Of a stretch of 64,000 nt of DNA, positions 52,233-61,205 are shown one piece after another (the stretch's first letter is position 1; each line of letters begins with the position of its first letter). A program made the position numbers and the translations under genes. The stretch is from DASWJZ01 sp963814905. Its GTDB lineage: Bacteria > Pseudomonadota > Alphaproteobacteria > Rhizobiales > Afifellaceae. Below the pieces are notes generated by a model that saw only the letters and a program-made list of their open reading frames with translations, was not told the DNA's origin and made no database searches. The DNA lies in NCBI GenBank assembly GCA_963814905.1, contig CAWFEM010000003.1:93981-157980 (forward strand). The letters are read 5' to 3'.

Positions 52233-53027
52233 GCGAAACGTCGCGATCACCGGCACATGGTCGGAGGGCCGCTCCCAGGAGCGCGCCTCCCTGAGCACGG
52301 TCATGGCGCTTGCCTTCGGCGCAAGGTCGGGCGTCGCCCAGATGTGGTCGAGGCGGCGGCCGCGGTCATTCACCGTCCAGTCCGGCGAGCGGTAGCTCCA
52401 CCAGGTAAAGAGCTTCTCCTCCGGCGGCACGAAGCGGCGCATGACGTCGACCCAGCCGCCGGCGGCGCGCATGCGCTCCAGCCCCTCCGTCTCAACCGGC
52501 GTATGGCTGACCACCCTCAGGAGCTGCTTGTGCGACCAGACGTCGGTCTCCAGCGGCGCGATGTTCAGGTCGCCGACGAGGATGGAGTCCGGCGCCGATA
52601 GCGTGTCCATGCAGGCGCGAAGTTCCTCGACGAAGGAGAGCTTGTGGGCGAATTTCGGGTTGATGGCCGGGTCGGGCTCATCGCCGCCTGCGGGAACGTA
52701 GAGATTGTGGATGGTGATGGCGCGGCCGCGATAGTCGACAGTCGCGGCGATATGGCGCGCGTCCTCCTTTCCGCAGAAGCGCCGGCGGTCGACGGATTTG
52801 AGCGGCCGGCGCGAGACGATGGCGACGCCATGGTAGCCTTTCTGGCCGTGCATCGCGATGTGCCGGTAGCCGGCCTCACGCAGCGCCTTCAGCGGAAAGT
52901 TGGCGTCCGGGCACTTGGTTTCCTGCAGGCAAAGGACGTCCGGGCGCTCTTCGGCGAGCAGACGCTTCACCAGGCCGATCCGCAGGCGCACGGAGTTGAT
53001 GTTCCAGGTGGCGACGGAGAACGGCAT
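52230..53027 (-). CDS. xthA: Exodeoxyribonuclease III
   Basis: The 265-residue exonuclease III and AP endonuclease for base-excision repair. It begins MPFSVATWNINSVRLRIGLV and has the signatures PDVLCLQETKCPDANFPLKA, NLYVPAGGDEPDPAINPKFA, LVGDLNIAPLETDVW and the C-terminal RRLDHIWATPDLAP and PSDHVPVIATF. It ends at a dispersed repeat. It lies downstream of lolA on the same strand, with a strong terminator between them, so it probably has its own promoter. Confidence 0.96.
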   Translation of the reverse strand: MPFSVATWNINSVRLRIGLVKRLLAEERPDVLCLQETKCPDANFPLKALREAGYRHIAMHGQKGYHGVAIVSRRPLKSVDRRRFCGKEDARHIAATVDYRGRAITIHNLYVPAGGDEPDPAINPKFAHKLSFVEELRACMDTLSAPDSILVGDLNIAPLETDVWSHKQLLRVVSHTPVETEGLERMRAAGGWVDVMRRFVPPEEKLFTWWSYRSPDWTVNDRGRRLDHIWATPDLAPKASAMTVLREARSWERPSDHVPVIATFR

Positions 53028-53111
53028 CTTCTTGGGACCGGACCGGCGGGAATGCCCGGCTTGGCTTCGAGGGGCGGTGGAGTCCAGCCTAAAGCCTTAA
53101 ATCTCCACATG

Positions 53112-53144
53112 AAAAAGCGCCCGATCCGTTTCCGGATCGGGCGC
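53112..53144 (-). terminator. Rho-independent terminator of lolA
   Basis: An 11-base perfect stem (GCGCCCGATCC 53117-53127 with GGATCGGGCGC 53134-53144) is followed on the minus strand by TTTTT (53116-53112). It lies about 105 bases after the lolA stop and before xthA. This is the textbook form: a GC-rich stem and T-run. Confidence 0.8.
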
Positions 53145-53249
53145 CCGCGGTTACCGGCGACCTGCGCTACGGGGGGCATGTTTCGCAGGGACGCCACTCC
53201 GCTCCATCATAACGTGGTGCGGGCGGATTTCGTTTTCAAGCGCCCCGGA

Positions 53250-53894
53250 TTACTGCTTGTTCATGTTGGCGTTGGTGGCCGCCTGGTAGTCGATCTTGAA
53301 GAGGTCGGAGGCGAGCTTCTTGCCGGTCTCCACGTTGTAGAGAGCGACCATTGTCTGCAGGCCCTGCTGATCGGTCACGGTCCACTGGCGCAGCTCGTAG
53401 GTCTTGCGGTCGAAGATCAGGTTCAGCGTGCCGGCGCTGAAGCGCGTCTCGTCCTGCAACTCCACCTCGACCAGATCGGGCGCCACGCCGACGCGCGTAA
53501 CCTTGTCCGTCGTCACAAGGTTCAGACTCTTGTCGAGGAGCAGCCTGAGCGGTGTCTGCGACAGAGGCCAGATGTCGTAGGTCTGGAGCTTCTGGTCGTA
53601 GACCAGCACCGACTTGCCGTCGGCGATGACGCGGACGCTCGACGGCGGATCGTATTGGAAGCGCACGCGCCCGGGACGCGAGATGAAGAAGCGGCCCTGC
53701 AACTGGTCGCCGTTCGGATTGAACTGGACGAACTCGCCGTCCATCGTGCTGATCGCTCCGAGATGCGCGGAAATGTCGCCGAGCACGGCGCGCTCCGCGT
53801 CCGTGATGGCGAACGCCGCCTGCGGCAGGACCGCGGCGGAAAGCATCGCGCCAAGCAGCGCGCGCCGGTTGAGACGGATCGGGCCCATCGGCAT
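53250..53894 (-). CDS. lolA: Outer-membrane lipoprotein carrier LolA family protein
   Basis: A periplasmic carrier that moves lipoproteins from LolCDE to the outer membrane. The 214-residue protein has a signal peptide ending LPQAAFA (about residue 29), with paired Arg at its start (LNRRALLGAMLSA). The LolA fold follows: FVQFNPNGDQLQGRFFISRP, GRVRFQYDPPSSVRVIADGK and a C-terminal KTYELRQWTVTDQQG. It follows ftsK on the same strand and precedes a terminator. Confidence 0.9.
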   Translation of the reverse strand: MPMGPIRLNRRALLGAMLSAAVLPQAAFAITDAERAVLGDISAHLGAISTMDGEFVQFNPNGDQLQGRFFISRPGRVRFQYDPPSSVRVIADGKSVLVYDQKLQTYDIWPLSQTPLRLLLDKSLNLVTTDKVTRVGVAPDLVEVELQDETRFSAGTLNLIFDRKTYELRQWTVTDQQGLQTMVALYNVETGKKLASDLFKIDYQAATNANMNKQ

Positions 53895-53966
53895 CTCCTC
53901 GACTATCAGCGAGACTTAGGCCTTATTCGTGACCAGACAAGGGCGCGCGCCCTCGAGCCGCAGGTC

Positions 53967-56495
53967 TCAGGCGGCGCTTTCGCCCACGAGGATCTCGCGC
54001 TTGCCGGCGTGATTCGCCTGCCCAACCACGCCTTCCTGCTCCATCCGCTCGATGAGCGAGGCGGCGCGATTGTAACCTATCGACAACCGTCTTTGGATGT
54101 AGCTGGTTGAAGCCTTGCGGTCGCGGAGCACGATGGCGACGGCCTGATCGTAGAGGTCGTTCGATTCCTCCAGACCGCCCGCCATGGCGTCGAAGCCGCC
54201 GCCTTCCTCGTCGCTCTCGTCGGTGATCGAGTCGAGATAGTCCGGCACGCCCTGGCTCTTCAGGTGCGAGACGATGTCCTCCACCTCCTCGTCGGAGACG
54301 AAGGGGCCATGCACACGCCGGATGCGCCCGCCGCCGGCCATGTAGAGCATGTCGCCCTGGCCGAGCAGCTGCTCCGCGCCCTGCTCGCCGAGAATGGTGC
54401 GGCTGTCGATCTTGGAGGTGACCTGGAAGGAGATGCGGGTCGGGAAGTTGGCCTTGATGGTGCCGGTGATGACGTCGACGGAGGGACGCTGCGTCGCCAT
54501 GATGACGTGGATGCCGGCGGCGCGCGCCATCTGCGCCAGACGCTGCACCGCGCCTTCGATGTCCTTGCCGGCGACCATCATCAGATCCGCCATCTCGTCG
54601 ATGAGGACCACGATGAAGGGCATCGGCTCGAGCGCCAGCTCCTCGGTCTCGAAGATCGGCTCGCCGGTCTCATGGTCGAAGCCGGTCTGCACGGTGCGTG
54701 TCAGAACTTCCTTCTTCTTGGCGGCGAGAGCGATGCGCTGATTGAAGCCCTCGATGTTCCTGACACCGAGCTTCGACATCTTCTTGTAGCGATCCTCCAT
54801 CTCGCGCACCGTCCATTTGAGCGCGACCACCGCCTTCTTCGGATCGGTGACGACCGGCGCAAGCAGGTGCGGGATGCCGTCATAGACGGAGAGCTCCAGC
54901 ATCTTCGGGTCGATCATGATCAGGCGGCACTGCTCCGGCTTCAGGCGATAGAGCAGCGACAGGATCATCGTGTTGATCGACACCGACTTGCCGGAGCCGG
55001 TGGTGCCGGCGACGAGCAGATGCGGCATCTTCGCGAGGTCGGCGATGACCGGCTCGCCGTTGATCGTCTTGCCGAGCGAGAGCGCGAGCTTCGCCTTGGA
55101 GCTGTCGAAATCCGCCGAGGCGAGGAGCTCGCGCAGAAAGACGGTCTCGCGATGCGCGTTCGGGAGCTCGATGCCGATGGCGTTCTTGCCGGGGATGACG
55201 GCGACACGCGCGGAAATCGCGCTCATGGAGCGGGCGATGTCGTCGGCGAGCCCGATCACGCGGGAGGACTTGATCCCCGGCGCCGGCTCCAGCTCGTAAA
55301 GGGTGACGACCGGCCCCGGGCGGACGTTGATGATCTCGCCGCGGACGCCGAAATCTTCCAGGACACCTTCAAGGAGCCGCGCGTTCTGCTCGAGCGCGCC
55401 CTGGTCGATCATGGTCTCGCGCTTCTTCTGCTTCGGCGGCTCGCTCAGGAGATGCAGCGGCGGCAGCTCGAAATCGCTCGACGGGAGCAGCGACGGTTGC
55501 GCTTCCTTCCTGGCGCGGGCGCTCGGCTTGGGGCGCGCCGCCGGAGGCTGCACGACCGCCTTGGCCGCGCGCGACGGTGCGTCGGGCCGCTCCTCGTCGA
55601 TGGCTTCGGCGAAGGCGTTGTCGAATTCCGAATCGACGTCGAAATCGACGGCATCGTCGGAGATGAACAAGGGCTCGCGGCGGCTCGACCGCGCGAAGGC
55701 CAGGCTGAGCCGTTTGCTTTCCGCGCGTTCCGCAAGCCAGCGCTTCACGGCGCGCACGACGATCGCCCGCGCTGAGAGTGCGAGATGGCCGAAAATTCCG
55801 GCGGTGATGCGGAGCCATCCGGAGGAAGGGCTTTCCTCCTCCTCTTCGTCTTCGGCGTCGTAATCCGGCTCGTCTTCCGGTTCCTCGATCGCGCGCGCAC
55901 GGCGCGGCTGTGCCGGCATGGCGACGGCGACCGGCAGCCCGAGGCTCGACATGCCGAGCAGGAAGAGCGCGACGCCGATCAGCACCACGCAGAGCGCAGC
56001 GTAGAGGCCTGCGGAAAGCGTCCCGCCGCCGAACCATTCCGGCACGGAAAGGAGCACGTCGCCGAGCGCGCCGCCGAGCCCGGTCGGCAGCGGCCATTGC
56101 GCCATGTTCGGCAGGCAGGCGAAGCCGGCGGCGAGCGCCAGCGTCCCGAAGAACCAGGCGAGCGCCTGACGGATCGGCCGGCGCGGCCGGTAGAGGCGGA
56201 AGAGGCTCCAGCCCCAGAAGCCGAGCGGAAACACGATGGCGATGACGGCGAAGCCGAGGAACTGCATCGCCAGATCGGCGAACGCTGCGCCCGGCAGCCC
56301 GAGCAGGTTCCGGGCCGGCGCGTCGATCGGATAGGAGAAGCTCGGATCGTCGACGTGCCAGGTGAGGAGGCTGACGAAGGAAGCCGCCGCAAGCGCCGTC
56401 ATGGCCAGGCCGAAGAGGCGCCAGGCATAGCGGCCGAGAAGCTCTTGGAGGTGACTTTCGGGCGCGTGATGGTCACGCAGAATGGCGTACGTCAT
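53967..56495 (-). CDS. ftsK: DNA translocase FtsK
   Basis: FtsK moves chromosome ends through the division septum and activates XerCD. The 842-residue protein has four N-terminal membrane segments (about residues 24-46, 72-100, 112-128 and 160-182), an acidic and basic linker (about 200-360), and the motor with Walker A LVAGTTGSGKSVSINTM (about 495) and Walker B FIVVLIDEMADLMM. The C-terminal gamma winged helix is RKASTSYIQRRLSIGYNRAA. The upstream region has a perfect CtrA box 58 bases before the start. Confidence 0.97.
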   Translation of the reverse strand: MTYAILRDHHAPESHLQELLGRYAWRLFGLAMTALAAASFVSLLTWHVDDPSFSYPIDAPARNLLGLPGAAFADLAMQFLGFAVIAIVFPLGFWGWSLFRLYRPRRPIRQALAWFFGTLALAAGFACLPNMAQWPLPTGLGGALGDVLLSVPEWFGGGTLSAGLYAALCVVLIGVALFLLGMSSLGLPVAVAMPAQPRRARAIEEPEDEPDYDAEDEEEEESPSSGWLRITAGIFGHLALSARAIVVRAVKRWLAERAESKRLSLAFARSSRREPLFISDDAVDFDVDSEFDNAFAEAIDEERPDAPSRAAKAVVQPPAARPKPSARARKEAQPSLLPSSDFELPPLHLLSEPPKQKKRETMIDQGALEQNARLLEGVLEDFGVRGEIINVRPGPVVTLYELEPAPGIKSSRVIGLADDIARSMSAISARVAVIPGKNAIGIELPNAHRETVFLRELLASADFDSSKAKLALSLGKTINGEPVIADLAKMPHLLVAGTTGSGKSVSINTMILSLLYRLKPEQCRLIMIDPKMLELSVYDGIPHLLAPVVTDPKKAVVALKWTVREMEDRYKKMSKLGVRNIEGFNQRIALAAKKKEVLTRTVQTGFDHETGEPIFETEELALEPMPFIVVLIDEMADLMMVAGKDIEGAVQRLAQMARAAGIHVIMATQRPSVDVITGTIKANFPTRISFQVTSKIDSRTILGEQGAEQLLGQGDMLYMAGGGRIRRVHGPFVSDEEVEDIVSHLKSQGVPDYLDSITDESDEEGGGFDAMAGGLEESNDLYDQAVAIVLRDRKASTSYIQRRLSIGYNRAASLIERMEQEGVVGQANHAGKREILVGESAA

Positions 56496-56552
56496 GCTCG
56501 GTCGCCGCTTACGCTGAACTTGATGCTGTGCGGCGACCCTAAAGAGACGTGG

Positions 56553-56567
56553 TTAAGGTGCGTTTAA
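56553..56567. promoter_or_regulatory. Perfect CtrA box upstream of ftsK
   Basis: TTAA-GGTGCGT-TTAA matches the CtrA consensus exactly and lies 58-72 bases upstream of the ftsK start. CtrA controls several division genes in alphaproteobacteria. It is the second perfect box in the window, the first being at the predicted oriC. Confidence 0.65.
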
Positions 56568-56596
56568 CCAGCGCTCCGCGGCGTGCGACCCGGCGA

Positions 56597-56626
56597 CAAA
56601 AAACCCGGCTGCGCGAGCAGCCGGGT
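56597..56626 (-). terminator. Rho-independent terminator of amtB
   Basis: A 10-base perfect stem (ACCCGGCTGC 56603-56612 with GCAGCCGGGT 56617-56626, four-base loop) is followed on the minus strand by a run of six T. It lies 24 bases after the amtB stop. It separates amtB from the ftsK promoter region. Confidence 0.85.
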
Positions 56627-56649
56627 CAGTCTTGGGAGGTCGGTTGAGC

Positions 56650-58008
56650 TTATTGGATGACTTCGCCGTGAAGGCTGATGTCCAGGCCCTCGACTTCGGC
56701 TTCCTTGGTGACGCGGATGCCGATGATCAGGTCGATGACCTTCAGGATCACGAAGGATGCGACCGCCGTCCAGATGATGGTCGCGGCGACGCCGTAGACC
56801 TGCGTCATCACCTGGCCAGCGTTGCCTTCCAGCAGACCGGGAGTGCCGCCGATCGCCTCCACCGCGAAGACGCCGGTCAGGATGGCGCCGACGATACCGC
56901 CGACGGCATGCACGCCGAAAGCGTCGAGCGAGTCGTCGTAGCCGATCATCGGCTTCAGCCACACCGCCGCCCACAGGCAGATGAGGCCCGCCGCGATGCC
57001 GATGAAGAGGGCGCCCATCGGGGCGACGAAGCCGGAGGCCGGGGTGATGGCGACGAGGCCGGCGACGGCGCCTGAGACGATGCCGAGGACGCTCGGCTTG
57101 CCCTTGAAGATCCACTCGCCGAACATCCAGGCGAGCGCCGCGGCCGCAGTTGCGATCTGGGTGACGGCCATCGCCATGCCGGCCGTCCCGTTTGCGGCGA
57201 CGGCGGAACCGGCGTTGAAGCCGAACCAGCCGACCCACAGAAGCGAGGCGCCGATCATGCTGTAGACGAGGTTATAGGGTGCCATGTTCTCGGTGCCGTA
57301 ACCGACGCGCTTGCCGAGCACGAGCGCGCAGACGAGACCCGCGACACCGGCATTGATGTGGACGACCGTGCCACCGGCGAAGTCGAGCACACCCGCGTCG
57401 GCAAGGAAGCCGCCGCCCCAGACCCAATGGCAGATCGGCGAATAGACGATCAGGCTCCACAGGCCCATGAACCAGAGCATCGCCGAGAATTTCATGCGGT
57501 CGGCGAAAGCACCGGCGATGAGCGCCGGGGTGATGATGGCGAACGTCATCTGGAAGGTCATGAAGACCGTCTCCGGAATGGTTCCGCTCAGCGAGTCGGA
57601 CCCCATCCCGGCAAGGAACGCCGATGACAGCCCCCCGACATAGGCGTTCAGCCCGCCGCCGTCGGTGAAGGCCAGCGAATAGCCGGCGATCATCCAGATC
57701 ACGGTGATCAGGCAGGTGATGGCGAAGCTCTGCATGGCGGTGGCAAGAATGTTCTTCTTGCGCACCATGCCGCCGTAGAAGAGCGCCAGGCCCGGCACCG
57801 TCATCATCAGCACGAGGGCGGTGGAGGTGAGCATCCAGGCGGTGTCGCCAGAATCGAGCGTCGGAGTTTCGTCCGCCGGGGCTGCGGCCATCTCGGTCGT
57901 CGCGGCCGGCTGATCGGTCGTGGTGTCGTCCTGGGCAAAGGCAGGTGCCGCCAGCCCAACAATGAGCAGTCCCAACACCACCAGAATTCTAGCTGCGAAG
58001 CAGCGCAT
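56650..58008 (-). CDS. amtB: Ammonium transporter AmtB
   Basis: A 452-residue Amt channel with an N-terminal signal peptide (LVVLGLLIVGLAAPAFA) and eleven membrane segments. The family strings are MSFAI-type pore helices (FMTFQMTFAIITPALIAGAF), GVLDFAGGTVVHINAGVAGL (twin-His region) and GYDDSLDAFGVHAVGGIVGA. ATG 58008 is chosen because GGAG lies seven bases upstream; ATG 58020 and the longer frame lack a ribosome site. It is downstream of glnK, the standard glnK-amtB pair for nitrogen-controlled ammonium uptake. Confidence 0.96.
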   Translation of the reverse strand: MRCFAARILVVLGLLIVGLAAPAFAQDDTTTDQPAATTEMAAAPADETPTLDSGDTAWMLTSTALVLMMTVPGLALFYGGMVRKKNILATAMQSFAITCLITVIWMIAGYSLAFTDGGGLNAYVGGLSSAFLAGMGSDSLSGTIPETVFMTFQMTFAIITPALIAGAFADRMKFSAMLWFMGLWSLIVYSPICHWVWGGGFLADAGVLDFAGGTVVHINAGVAGLVCALVLGKRVGYGTENMAPYNLVYSMIGASLLWVGWFGFNAGSAVAANGTAGMAMAVTQIATAAAALAWMFGEWIFKGKPSVLGIVSGAVAGLVAITPASGFVAPMGALFIGIAAGLICLWAAVWLKPMIGYDDSLDAFGVHAVGGIVGAILTGVFAVEAIGGTPGLLEGNAGQVMTQVYGVAATIIWTAVASFVILKVIDLIIGIRVTKEAEVEGLDISLHGEVIQ

Positions 58009-58189
58009 CGCTTTCTCCATCGTTGTTACCCGCAGAGAGGGAGAGCCAGCATCGCGGCGCTCTGGAAGCGGAGCGATACAAGGGCCGTGCCAACCGCCTC
58101 CCGGGCGGCGCAACGACGTTTCCAGCCTGTCTGCACAAAGTTTCATCAGGTTAAGAAATCCTTACTGCCCCCTGCCTAGATAATAGGCA

Positions 58190-58528
58190 CTAGAGGGCTG
58201 CGGCGTCGGTTTCGCCGGTTCGGATACGAAGCGCGCTCTCCAGATCGAGCACGAAGATCTTGCCGTCGCCGATCTGGCCGGTCTTGGCGGAATCGGCGAT
58301 GGCCTCGATCACTTTGTCGGCTTCGCCTGCGGCGACGGCGACCTCGATCTTGAGTTTCGGGAGGAAACTCACGGCGTATTCGGCGCCGCGGTAAATCTCG
58401 GTATGGCCCTTCTGGCGGCCATAGCCTTTGACTTCCGTGACGGTCAGCCCCTGGACGCCGATGCCGGTCAGCGCATCCCTGACCGCATCGAGCTTGAAGG
58501 GCTTGATGATTGCGATAATCAGCTTCAT
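58190..58528 (-). CDS. glnK: Nitrogen regulatory PII protein GlnK
   Basis: A 112-residue trimeric signal protein that binds and closes AmtB when nitrogen is plentiful. Tyr51, the uridylylation site, is in GHTEIYRGAEYAVSFLP on the T-loop. The signatures VKGYGRQKGHTEIYRGAEY and DGKIFVLDLESALRIRTGE are present. It heads the glnK-amtB operon (181-base gap) and has a sigma-54-like site upstream. Confidence 0.95.
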   Translation of the reverse strand: MKLIIAIIKPFKLDAVRDALTGIGVQGLTVTEVKGYGRQKGHTEIYRGAEYAVSFLPKLKIEVAVAAGEADKVIEAIADSAKTGQIGDGKIFVLDLESALRIRTGETDAAAL

Positions 58529-58608
58529 TGGGCACGTGCTCCATGGTGAGAGTCGGCTGACCGGCCACGCGCCGACAGGCGCCGGCGGCAGCCGCTCGTG
58601 GGGATTGT

Positions 58609-58625
58609 TTCAAGAGTTGTGCCAA
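58609..58625 (-). promoter_or_regulatory. Candidate sigma-54 promoter for glnK-amtB
   Basis: On the minus strand TTGGCAC-N5-TTGAA lies about 80 bases upstream of glnK. This fits the sigma-54 form TGGCACG-N4-TTGC except that the -12 GC is GA, which would weaken it. glnK-amtB operons are usually NtrC and sigma-54 controlled. The rest of the 274-base gap up to tesB (58529-58802) shows no other clear feature. Confidence 0.4.
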
Positions 58626-58802
58626 GCGTGGGGCGGTTTCGGCGGCGCAAGTCGCCGAAGGGTCCCGCGAAATGCCGCAGGGAACCAGAAATTTCGCTTT
58701 GCAACCAAGGATATGGGACGCAGCTGGTGCGCCCATTTTCCGCTCGGCCGTTACCGTTAATTCTCGCGTTTGGCGGCTCGCCGCCGGTGCCGCCCCGCGT
58801 TG

Positions 58803-59675
58803 CTACGCCTTTGCGTCCTTCCAGACGCGGATCAGGCCTTCCTGCGCCACGGAGGCGACGTGAATGCCGTCGCGCGTATAGATCGCGCCGCGATTGAAGC
58901 CGCGGGAACCTGACGCGGTGGGGCTGTCCTGCGCATAGAGGAGCCACTCGTCGGCGCGGAAGGGGCGATGCAGCCAGAGGGCGTGATCGAGGCTCGCCAC
59001 TTGCAGGTCGCGGTCGAAGAGCGTGCGCGCATGCGGGTAGAGCGATGTGTCGAGCAGCATCATGTCGGAGGCGTAGGCAAGCACGCAGTTCTGGATGACG
59101 GGGTCGTCCGGAAGCTTGCCTGTGGTGCGGAACCAGACGTACTGAACCGGCTCGAGCTTCTCGCGGCTGACATAATGGCGGAGGCTCACCGGCCGGAGCT
59201 CGATCGGCCGCTCGCGCCGCCAATACCCCTTCATCGGTTCGCTGGCGCTTTCAATGAACTGCCGCTTCAGCTCATCCTCCGACATCAGCTCTTCCGGCGG
59301 GGGAACGTCCGGCATCGGCATCTGATGGTCGAGCCCGTCCTCCACCACCTGGAAGGAGGCGGCCATTGAGAAGATCGCATGGCCGTGCTGGATCGCCACC
59401 ACGCGGCGGGTGACGAAGCTCTTGCCGTCGCGGATGCGGTCGACCTCGTAGATGATGGGGACGCCGGGATCGCCGGGGCGCAGGAAATAAGCGTGCAGCG
59501 AATGCGCCTTGCGGTCGGGCTCGACAGTGCGCGAGGCGGCGACCAGCGCCTGCCCGATGACCTGACCGCCGAAAACCCGCTGCCAACCATCTTCAGGGCT
59601 GCGACCGCGGAAGAGGTTGTGCTCAAGCGGCTCCAAGTCGAGGATGCCGAGCAGGTTCTCGACGGCGACTGCCAA
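58803..59675 (-). CDS. tesB: Acyl-CoA thioesterase II
   Basis: A 290-residue double hot-dog thioesterase that hydrolyses medium and long acyl-CoA. The family strings are LEPLEHNLFRGRSPEDGWQR, VFGGQVIGQALVAASRTV, SLHAYFLRPGDPGVPIIYEV and the C-terminal LDHALWLHRPFRADEWLLYA, with Asp in MMLLDTSLYPH. It is divergent from the ubiH-like gene and upstream of glnK on the same strand, part of the conserved ubiH/tesB/glnK/amtB/ftsK cluster. Confidence 0.94.
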   Translation of the reverse strand: MAVAVENLLGILDLEPLEHNLFRGRSPEDGWQRVFGGQVIGQALVAASRTVEPDRKAHSLHAYFLRPGDPGVPIIYEVDRIRDGKSFVTRRVVAIQHGHAIFSMAASFQVVEDGLDHQMPMPDVPPPEELMSEDELKRQFIESASEPMKGYWRRERPIELRPVSLRHYVSREKLEPVQYVWFRTTGKLPDDPVIQNCVLAYASDMMLLDTSLYPHARTLFDRDLQVASLDHALWLHRPFRADEWLLYAQDSPTASGSRGFNRGAIYTRDGIHVASVAQEGLIRVWKDAKA

Positions 59676-59821
59676 AGTGACCTCGGATCATGCGCTGCCG
59701 GGGAGGCGGGCCAGAGAGCCGGAACGTCGTCAGACGCGGCCTTGAAGTCAAGCGCAGGCTCGTCGGCTCGTGCAGAGTTAAGGCCCGCGCGTGAGGGGCC
59801 GCAGGCAGAAGGTGAGAAGAC

Positions 59822-61045
59822 ATGGCCGCATCGGCCCAGCCCGATATCCTGATCGCCGGCGGCGGCTCGGCCGGGCTCACGGCAGCGCTCGCGATGAAGC
59901 GGAGCGCGCCCGATCTTGTGATCGAGATCGTCGATATCAAGGCGCCGGGTAGCGGCAAGCCGGATGCGCGTGCTTCTGCGATCGCGGCAGCGGCGCGGCG
60001 GATGCTGGAGCAGCTCGGCATCTGGCAGTCGGTCGCGGCGGAGGCGCAGCCGATCCTCTCCATGGAGATCACCGACAGCCGCACCGGCGATGCGATGCGG
60101 CCGATCTTCCTCACCTTCGACGGGCGCGTCAGCGAAGACGAGCCGTTCGCGCACATGGTGCCGAACGAGCCGCTCCTGGCGGCGCTTCGCGCCGGACTGT
60201 CGGATGCGGGGATCATCTTCACCGCGCCCGATTCGGTGGAGCGTTTCGCGGCGGACGGCCGCGTCGATGTCGGGCTTTCCTCCGGTGGGACGCGACGCGC
60301 GTCGCTGCTTGTCGCGGCCGATGGCATCCGCTCGCGCTTGCGCTCGCTCGCCGGCATCAAGACGGTCACCTGGAGCTATCCGCAGACCGCGCTGGTGGCG
60401 ACGGTCAAGCACGAGCGGCCGCATGAGGGCGTCGCCGTGGAGCATTTCCTGCCGGCCGGGCCCTTCGCCATCCTGCCGCTCAAGGGGAACCGCTCATCTC
60501 TGGTCTGGACGGAGCGCAAGGAGGATGCGCAGAAGCTGATCGCAAGCGACGACTTCGTTTTCCTGGTGGAGCTTGAGCGGCGTTTCGGCCATCGCCTCGG
60601 CGCACTCGCGCTTGACGGGCCGCGCGCCGCCTTTCCGCTCGGCCTGACGCTGGCGCGCGATTTCGTGCGTCCGCGCTTCGCGCTTCTCGGCGACGCCGCG
60701 CATGGCATCCATCCGATCGCCGGCCAAGGGCTCAATATGAGCTTCCGCGACGCGGCGGCACTGGCTGAAACGGTGGTCGACGCACAGCGGCTCGGCCTCG
60801 ATATCGGATCGCTCGAAGTGCTTCGCCGCTACGAGACCTGGCGGCGCTACGACACCTGGCAGATGGGTCTGATGACCGACGTCCTGAACCGGCTCTTCTC
60901 CAACGACCTGATGCCGGTGCGCGCGGCGCGCGATTTCGGGCTTGGCCTCGTCGATCGACTGCCCAAGCTGAAGAAGCTCTTCATCGGCGAGGCGGCGGGG
61001 CTGTCGGGCAGCCTGCCCAAGCTCCTGAAGGGCGAGGCGATCTAA
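59822..61045 (+). CDS. UbiH/UbiF-family FAD-dependent monooxygenase (ubiquinone synthesis)
   Basis: A 407-residue flavoprotein hydroxylase. The FAD loop is ILIAGGGSAGLTAALAM near residue 9, the DG motif is LLVAADGIRSRLRSLAG, and the second FAD string is FALLGDAAHGIHPIAGQGLN. It hydroxylates a ring position of a ubiquinone precursor by family; which carbon cannot be told from sequence (UbiH, UbiF and UbiL-type members overlap). It is divergent from tesB. Confidence 0.9.
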   Translation: MAASAQPDILIAGGGSAGLTAALAMKRSAPDLVIEIVDIKAPGSGKPDARASAIAAAARRMLEQLGIWQSVAAEAQPILSMEITDSRTGDAMRPIFLTFDGRVSEDEPFAHMVPNEPLLAALRAGLSDAGIIFTAPDSVERFAADGRVDVGLSSGGTRRASLLVAADGIRSRLRSLAGIKTVTWSYPQTALVATVKHERPHEGVAVEHFLPAGPFAILPLKGNRSSLVWTERKEDAQKLIASDDFVFLVELERRFGHRLGALALDGPRAAFPLGLTLARDFVRPRFALLGDAAHGIHPIAGQGLNMSFRDAAALAETVVDAQRLGLDIGSLEVLRRYETWRRYDTWQMGLMTDVLNRLFSNDLMPVRAARDFGLGLVDRLPKLKKLFIGEAAGLSGSLPKLLKGEAI

Positions 61046-61104
61046 CCCTTACCCGTGCGTTAACCGGCTATGCCGGGCGGACATTGCTGCATTGCAATGC
61101 GAGC

Positions 61105-61128
61105 GCCTTGTGCATTGCAGCACAAGGC
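61105..61128. promoter_or_regulatory. Inverted repeats upstream of two small DUF1127-type genes
   Basis: GCCTTGTGC (61105-61113) pairs perfectly with GCACAAGGC (61120-61128), and the neighbouring GCATTGCAATGC is itself a palindrome (61090-61100 region). Both contain GCATTGCA. The position, about 80 bases before the small peptide gene at 61206, suggests an operator. DUF1127 genes in Brucella and Agrobacterium are targets of a LysR-type regulator (VtlR/LsrB); whether this is such a site is inference only. Confidence 0.35.
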
Positions 61129-61205
61129 ATACGTTGCCTGACAGAGAAGCGGACAACCGCCGGTCGCCTGATGGGAGGGCAAGCCGAACCCTTCAGGAGA
61201 CAATC

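Noticed and set aside
54264..55775. 503-codon open frame antisense to ftsK
   Set aside because: It is a shadow of ftsK, with no recognisable domain.
61049..61063. TTAC-N7-TTAA near-match to a CtrA box after the ubiH-like gene
   Set aside because: One mismatch in eight and no expected cell-cycle target nearby. Similar 7/8 matches occur at 58151-58165 and 47396-47410, so chance is likely.
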